Shown: positions 57,594 to 64,000 of the stretch, in pieces
How the letters are laid out: each line of letters opens with the position of its first letter
Position numbering within the stretch: position 1 is the stretch's first letter
Assembly (NCBI GenBank): GCA_037176845.1
Contig: JAYKXP010000087.1
Span: 124,001 to 188,000 of the forward strand
DNA: 64,000 nucleotides
Origin: Paramarasmius palmivorus
Taxonomy: Eukaryota; Basidiomycota; Agaricomycetes; Agaricales; Marasmiaceae
Reading direction: 5' to 3'
Position numbers and translations under genes: made by a program
Notes under the pieces: generated by a model
The model's input: the letters and a program-made list of their open reading frames with translations, nothing else
Told to the model about the DNA's origin: nothing
The model's database searches: none

Positions 57594-59112
57594 ATGACAT
57601 CCAGTCCCCAACGCTCTTCCAATCGACGCGTCTCTCCTACGAAGAAAATTCAACATAGCAGCTCTCACCCCAAAACTCCCAAGATACGATACTGCCGTAA
57701 ATGCAAAGATGCAGAACGCCATGAACAACGCCTGTGCCCCAATTACAAGCGTCGGGTGCCCAAGCAGGTGGGTGTACGTTACTTAGAAGCACGCTATCTC
57801 CAAAATTTACTCCGATAGCTTCAGGGTGTTTCACCACTCAACCAGGTCAACACAGTTCCACCTGTACAACCGCTGACACAGAATAGTTCGACAGCTATGC
57901 CCAGCCCGGCCCCGTTGGCGGTACGTGACATATATGTATCGGTCTGCCTGTCTTGACTCTGTCTCTCAATTATAGCCCACCGTTGGCTCCACCGGCTCTG
58001 ATGAAACTGTGAGTGGAATGATCTCACGCCGTCTCGATATATTGTACTAACGTAGGCCACATACAACAGAGAGAGGAGCAAATACCCATAGATCCAATCT
58101 TAATACGGTCGACCGGCTCTGATGAAACTGTGAGTGGAATGATCTCATGCCGTCTCGATATCTTGTACTAACGTAGGCCAGATACAACAGACAGAGGAGC
58201 AAATACCCATAGATCCAACCTTAATGCAGTCGCCATCGCCTCCACACTGTACAACGTTACCGGCCCTTGCCAGTGGATCACCATTTTGCCCTGTATCACC
58301 ACAAAGTGATAATCCGTTCATAATCTCGGGACCCTCTTCATCTTTGAATGTTCCAACTCACATGATGACACCTCCCCATGCTCCCTCTGCCACACCGTCT
58401 CGTTCTTCATCACCGTCTACTCCGTCCCGGTCGTCACCCATTGTCTCTGCCATTTCCCGTCGTGGCTCTGTCACGCCTAGTTGCTCTCGCTCTTCTCCGA
58501 CTTCGAAGCGCATACGTGCCACCGTCAAGAATCCGGTTTTTGGCACCATAGTCGGTGCCTACAGAGGTAGTAGAGTCATGAGTGTGTCTCCCTCCTATTC
58601 AATGTTGGTCAACAGTCTAAATCACTCTGCAGCGGTAGCCCGCTCACGTCCACTCGGCGATGTGAAGACGACCAAGGTTGCGAAGCATTTCCAAGAGCGG
58701 TTACATGCCTTACTCACGTGAGTATGTTACGCTTTCTCCTGATATCAATTGTTTTGTTGAATGATTCTTACAGTGTGAAGACTTGGCTCACGAAACCGGT
58801 TGTTGGCTATACCTCTCTGCCCAACTTCCCACCGCCAACGTACCATTCACGCATTTCACGTCAGAGCGACTGCGGGCGGAAGGAGGAGCTATAATGGATG
58901 AAATACATGATGCCTCTGATCGTCTTTATGATTCCCTGATGTCGGCTCGCCGTCGAGACAATGCTCAGCTTGCATCTGAGATCATTAAGGCCAATCGGGA
59001 TCGTGAGGCGGCTCGTGAGGGGGAGGCTGCAGCGCTGGACCGACTTTCCCAAATGGAAGCAGTATTGTTGGCGGCAGGACTACCTGTGCCCCCTATGCCC
59101 AGTAGTGAATAA
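57567..59112 (+). CDS. Zinc-knuckle, Ser/Pro-rich protein beside the KDZ transposase
   Basis: The likely start is 57594, or the in-frame 57567. Exon 1 gives a basic segment and RYCRKCKDAERHEQRLCPNYK, a CX2C..H..C knuckle. The middle exons are Ser/Pro/Thr-rich (58224-58721), with KNPVFGTIVGAYRGSRVMS near the end. After the intron at about 58719-58773 the last exon encodes a helical, Glu/Arg-rich C-terminus with coiled-coil character and a stop at 59112. Two adjacent 122-bp copies of an exon-plus-intron lie at 57992-58235; the first has an extra A that shifts the frame. It is a plausible accessory protein of the KDZ element; molecular role unknown. Confidence 0.65.
57992..58235 (+). repeat. Tandem duplication of an exon with its intron (2 x 122 bp)
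   Basis: The two units, starting at 57992 and 58114, each hold CCGGCTCTGATGAAACT, a 61-bp intron with GTGAGT and CAACAG borders, and the following exon piece. Differences are a few substitutions and one A4/A3 run-length change at 58080-58083 versus 58201-58203. Confidence 0.93.
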
Positions 59113-60574
59113 TGTCATACCAAACTCTAGTAATACATTGCATTTAGATAGCGTGATTTCATGATACACAGTGGACAGCGACAGTATGAACAATACATTC
59201 GAAAACTGGGGTAAGTGTTGGGCTTGAGCGGAGTCGGTTGATGCCATCGTATCGGAGGCCTGTAGAGATTAGGGAACGATGTGGTAACATTGGGCAGTTG
59301 AGATGAGGCCCAGATATAGTTCGACTGGCTTCTAACCAGGGGTGAGCTGAGCCTACAACGTAGCGGAGTGGAACGTACTGTGTGGCATCACCGTCAGGAA
59401 CCCTGTCTGCATTCTTAGGTCTGTATCGTGGCGGATGATGCTCTACAACTGTTGAACCTCCCCTTCCTTCCGCAGATGCAGATCCGGCAGCTTGGTCTGG
59501 AAACAAACTAAATGTGCCCGTTTTTCAGTCTGTAGTCATACATCCTCAAAGAAAGGCACACCTCTGTCTGTTCGTTGAACGGTGTCTCCTCATTCGTTCT
59601 CGAGCCTGCTGCCGTGTGAGGTCCAAATTCCTGAGAGAGTCAGAAAATTTTATATCGAGTGTTAGAAGGACTCTACCGTCTCCGGTAATTGGCGGATCCA
59701 GTGCGGTTGGCTTCTCGTTTCTCGACAGTCACCATGGCAGAAAAGTAATAGAAAAGATGTCACATCCATGTCACGAGTCACACGCTTCGCTTCATGGCAT
59801 GGTGAGTCCTCATTCAGTAGCTTTAGTCCATCCCTAACCACAATGGTATTCATATACACTTTCCCATTCATGTTCATATAAACATCTGAGAAGGACATAT
59901 ATCATAGGACTACCAAAGGGACAACATTCTCCGTGTAACAGGAAGCACCGTGGTGAGTCCGTCGACACACTAACGGCGAGTATGGAATCATGTCCGTATC
60001 TACTATCTACTATCGCCCTATGTCTGATTCGATCATGAAAAGAGTCACCCCTGGAGTACGATTACCGGCCGAGCTCCTCGCCCACCCCGAAGTGGACTAC
60101 AGCGCTGTGAAGCGTCCATTCGACTTCAGTAAACCTAGAAAATGTGGTATGGTGTGGCAATGACTGTGAGAGGGTTAGAGTAGTTGTCGCATTGACGTCA
60201 AGCAACCCAGTGCCGCGCGGGGGAGGGGGCCAAAATTCTTTGTATCATTAGAGTACGATGACATGGATGGGGGCAAGACGACATTCCAATTGGCGCAATC
60301 AAGGCAGAAAGGATGGTTCTGCTCATGTGGTGAGTCCGCAAACTTCAGGTCAGGCGTCGATCAACCGTGCAACCATCAATCAACTATGCAAGCTTGCGAG
60401 GCATTTGACAATCACTCGTGATCAACGCTGACACCTACAGCCATGCCAGGTCCTCAAGACCATCACGGATACCAAGCATGGTGAGTCCCCAAACAACACT
60501 GGCCGGCCGTCGCTCGACTCCAGGAATGCAAAGGCAGGATGGGTGTGACTGACAATTCCCTATCATAACAGAAA
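59113..60574. other. No recognised gene; possible small exons
   Basis: Short ORFs occur on both strands (59159-59506 minus, 59514-59837 plus) without domains. Four TG|GTGAGTCC donor-like strings lie at 59800, 59951, 60328 and 60479 on the plus strand, which may mark small exons of a gene continuing to the right. Confidence 0.35.
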
Positions 60575-61330
60575 ATGATCATTCAATTGGATGGGAGATG
60601 CCAATGTAGCCTATGGAAGGAATGGGAGACCAGAACCTCATCGAGTTCGCGCACATCCCGATTAGGCAAATGCCGACGGCAGTGTGATATTGCCGCTTTT
60701 CACCCCTCACCGTCTGCACCACACATGAACGGAGTTCCGTCGTCAGCTCTCCGTCCTCAACCTCAATCGCCAGGAGAACAGGACCGCTCAGGGTACAGCT
60801 CTGATGGTAGCCTCGACGAATTCATCCAAAGTGTTCTGGACGAACCATGTTCGGACGTGGAATCCACCGCAACGAGGGAACCACCTCTGCCCCCCGACTA
60901 TTACGCCTCAGACGAAGATGACATTCTCGATGCTTTTGTTCGCCAAAATGTACAACATGCCGCCCCCGATTCTCCTTCTCCACCACCGAGAGTTGGTATG
61001 TATTTTGCGTGTCGCCTCAGTTACCGCGTGTCGTTTATCGTCGATCCCAGCTTATATGACCGTGAAGCATCGCCTGTGCCAGCAGAACACGCGGCCAAAC
61101 GTACTACGACCATCCACAGGCAGTGAAAGGGTCGTTGGACCAAAATCTCAGTCTCGGCCAATTCGAGAAACACTTGTTGGACCACACCGGACTTCATTGG
61201 ACTCAATACAGGCTCAGCCAGGCAAAACGAGTGGTGTAAACCAAAGTATTGTGAGGGAGGTCACCAATGAAGGTAATAAAGGCAGACCTCGCCTTCGGAC
61301 CTCTGATCATGCCGTGCTTGGTGGATAATG
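60575..61330 (+). CDS. Hypothetical acidic, low-complexity protein
   Basis: An open stretch from about 60575 encodes a segment with SGYSSDGSLDEFIQSVLDEP and YYASDEDDILDAFVRQNV, strongly acidic and probably disordered. A GT..AG intron from about 60994 joins it to a second exon ending at 61328. I do not recognise the family; exon borders and start are uncertain. Its place beside the KDZ genes and its low complexity resemble other genes of mobile regions. Confidence 0.4.
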
Positions 61331-61467
61331 CTCGAGTGTTCGAGGACGAATGACACGATAGGCACGTACAGGGCACCTAGTCACTTGATTGGTACTCATA
61401 ACCCCGGATGCAGCGACACAAGGACCGGACCATGATCACACACGCATCAATGTCGAGATGACAGCCA

Positions 61468-64000
61468 GTGATGGAGTGGATGCCTTGGAGCGACGACGAG
61501 AAAGGGAGCGGGAGCGAAAACGACGGTAAAATTCCTTGTATTGTGGACAGTTACCTCTGTGTTCCTGACTATGATATGGGCATAGGGAGAGGAAGGCCAA
61601 TCCAGAATTGCACCGAGCCAGGCAGAGAGTCTATTCCGCTCGCTATAGGAAAGGGCGGGAGGCTGAACTGGCGGAAGCCGAAAGATTACGCCGACGGAAG
61701 AAAAAGGGGGACAATCGATGAAGCATGTGGCAGTGATGAAAATGGTGTGATATCGTTATCACAGTTGCGAAGGATCGTCCCATGGCAGCTTGGCACCCGT
61801 TCGTAATATAGCCACCCAGATAGATGTAATGCGTGTAGAGCGCAAAATAAGGCCCAAAAATCCAAAGAAAAAATGGGCTGCGCTAAAGAATACTAGTGAT
61901 GGTTTTTCTCGGAGGGCGAGAATGATGGAAAGACAGGGAGTTGGCGCCAGGGGTGAAAGAGTGAACCAAGGGCAGATGATTTTGAAATGCGTGCAGTCGT
62001 TGCACTCGGGGGAAAATCCACCTTTCTTTCCTACCAGCACGTCTCAGTGTCAACCTGCGCCAACACTTAAGCAATGGATACTTGTAAGGGCCCAAAAAAA
62101 AACTTACTAAACGCCCACTGATTTTTATTCCACCACAGCGAGTACAAGCATGATGGAGGAGTGTCGCAAGGGTAGGTAACATGCCTGCGGGGTGTTCCAA
62201 ATGACTAACGAAGAGCGACAGAGTTGTCCGACGCCAGACAAAAGCTTGTAGCGTTGGAAAAGGCTCAGGAGACCGCTATGAACCAGCTTCGCAGTGCGAA
62301 GGGGAGAGTGACGCAAGCGACGAATAAGCTGAAGGCTGGGCGTGCACTCCCTGCCCGGCCGGGTAAGGAAAGGGAAAAAGAGATCAGGATAACCCAATCG
62401 GAAGAGCGTTCGGCCCAGGCAGTGGAGGCCAGGGACGCGAAGCAGTCTGAGTTGGAGAGAGCGGCAACTGAGGTTGAACAAGGGAAGAAACGAGTGCTGG
62501 CGCTACTAGCCAAATTGCAAGGTATTTCTTCGTTTTGCTGGCCCAAATAACCGCCTCTCATTCTTCTCGATAGAATTGGAGGCGATACAAGCTGAGCTTG
62601 TTCACCAACCGGAGAGGCAGTCGCAGGAAGAACACCCGAGGAGTCTGCCAGGTATGCGAGTCCAACGTTTATGTGAGGTAGGTGTTGATAGACCGCCGCC
62701 GTAGTGTCTCCACTGCTGCCAGAGGGAGAGAAGTCCCCCATGCAAGAGATCAGTGAGTGTTCACTCAATTTTTGTGAGTCTCATCGTGAGCACCAGCCAG
62801 ATTCTTCGGGAGATAAGGTCTCGATACCGACAGATGTGCCTGTACCAGTTCACGGCCATCACCCACCAAACACCGCGGAAGAACGGACGCCAGAGCCGAT
62901 TGGTGATGACCATCGCTCAGGCGTTGCTGTCGGAGTGAATACTCCCATAGTCGTTGGTATTCCTTCGCAATTGCAATCCAATGTCGACCCTGCAGTGGTC
63001 GTGGGCACGGCTGGAACGAATGGTGGAGGTGGTTCGTCTTCAAGCAGTGAACCATCACATGCATCACATCCTATCGCAGTCGCACAAGCATCAACTTCAG
63101 TGGCCGGAAAGGGGCCCAACGCTGCGGCTTCGGCGGCTTCCTCGTCTACTACAGATCCAGTGGATGTCCCGGTTGTGGTTAGGGATGGTATGGTGTTAGA
63201 TGAGGAGGACTTGCTTGCCGTTTCAGCTCCACCGAAATGCAAAGGCAGCGATAACATGCCGGAGAGAGGAGCGACCCCCAAAAGAGTACGTCGTGGAACG
63301 GATTCGATGGAAGTGGAAGATTCGCAAAACCAGGTACGTTCTCCTTGTGAATCGATATCATTCATAAGAATAATAGGGCGAGTTGTAGATGGATAATGTC
63401 GGTGAGAGACTGGAGATCACGGACGATTGCGGAAGCGCGCCAACTGGGGTGGAGGGGGAGCCGACGGCCAATGTCAACAGTGAAGTGAGTGTACATTGTG
63501 GTTGTGGTGTGTAACAGAGGCCTGAACTGCGACTTTGTACAGGCGGCAACGAGTGTGGGCGGAAAGCAGCGTGACAAAGGCAAAGGGAAGGCGAAGGTCC
63601 AGCCAAAGCAGAAAGGCGAGGGCAAGAAAAAGGCGAATATCGGCCCTGCCTCTCGTGTCAAGGCGATTGGAACGGTGGAAGTTGCTGATGATGAAGCACG
63701 CCCTGTTGCAGAGCTTCTCGATGATCGTGCGTGCATCAGTTCACCTTTCGACGCAAAAGAGTTTTCCCTGGGTGAGTCATGGCGTAGGTCTTCTGAGAGA
63801 AAAGAAACTCACCTGGTGTTAGAGATGGAAGAGAAAATCAGGGATTGGCTAAAGCTCGTCCTAAAAGATCCCGCCAAACTGAAGGAGGTGTCCCCCCCAA
63901 CTGGAACATACACCTATATCATGTCTGATGCACGTCTCGCTCCAGAGGTGGCGTATACAGCTCAGGAGATTGCAGAAAAGCTGTTTGTCTCGCAAAACGC
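61468..64000 (+). CDS. Hypothetical coiled-coil / disordered nuclear-type protein (partial)
   Basis: Intron-rich coding sequence runs off the window. Recognisable parts in order: a very basic Arg/Lys segment (about 61620-61720, RYRKGREAELAEAERLRRRK in one frame), a Lys/Arg-rich stretch (61790-61960), and a heptad-like coiled coil (62224-62520, ARQKLVALEKAQETAMNQLR). A long Ser/Thr/Pro/Val-rich disordered part (62704-63330) follows, then KRGKGKGKAK-like basic sequence (63560-63650) and a final segment near MSDARLAPEVAYTAQEIAEK. No catalytic domain seen. It could be one gene or two; several exon borders are guesses. Confidence 0.45.

Noticed and set aside
59159..59506. 115-codon minus-strand ORF
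   Set aside because: No domain, no splice partner and no homologue in the window; overlaps weak plus-strand exon candidates.

Overview
The window is nuclear DNA of a filamentous fungus, most probably a mushroom-forming basidiomycete (Agaricomycetes). The genes are cut by many short introns (about 50-70 nt, GT..AG). A KDZ-type transposase with its basidiomycete-like companion genes is present. An F-box-like single-exon gene and a duplicated gene with an N-terminal GG..F..VGGNQ motif, which I associate with agaricomycetes, also fit. Most of the 64 kb is transposon DNA or diverged duplications; there are few ordinary genes.

Layout. 1-4.45 kb: minus-strand Ty3/gypsy element (pol runs off the left edge) whose gag is split by a 1.87 kb solo LTR. 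5.1-6.56 kb: broken hAT transposase; a second LTR of the same family follows at 6.87-8.75 kb. 9.78-10.78 kb: hAT-like MITE containing an internal ~160-bp tandem satellite. It abuts a minus-strand pseudogene (10.8-13.7 kb) that is a paralogue of the intact gene at 36.0-38.2 kb. 14.9-29.2 kb and 38.9-42.2 kb: at least seven diverged copies of one intron-bearing unit, three on the minus strand and then four on the plus strand, forming a large imperfect palindrome near 25 kb plus dispersed copies. 30.2-34.9 kb: an alpha/beta-hydrolase gene (nucleophile Ser read as Cys) followed by a truncated 5-oxoprolinase/hydantoinase-A gene. 42.28-43.08 kb: a ~38-bp minisatellite whose every unit can form a TCAGCG/CGCTGA hairpin. 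43.3-46.15 kb: an F-box-like gene and a cysteine-cluster gene. 46.16-53.84 kb: a young, complete LTR element that carries gag but no pol (TR-GAG type). 54.1 kb: an 18-bp perfect palindrome echoing the minisatellite motif. 54.4-57.5 kb: KDZ transposase, head-to-head (33-60 bp between start codons) with a zinc-knuckle gene (57.6-59.1 kb). 60.5-64 kb: further intron-rich, low-complexity and coiled-coil coding sequence running off the right edge.

Functional reading: apart from the paralogue at 36 kb, the F-box gene and possibly the hydrolase, little looks like ordinary single-copy housekeeping sequence. The 42-64 kb part may be one KDZ mobile region (transposase plus accessory cysteine-cluster genes plus hairpin repeats) into which the TR-GAG element later jumped. 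That grouping is inference. Five otherwise open reading frames are each interrupted by a single TGA, and the young LTR pair differs largely by one-base run-length indels, so both true decay and assembly error must be considered. I saw no convincing complete tRNA or rRNA gene.
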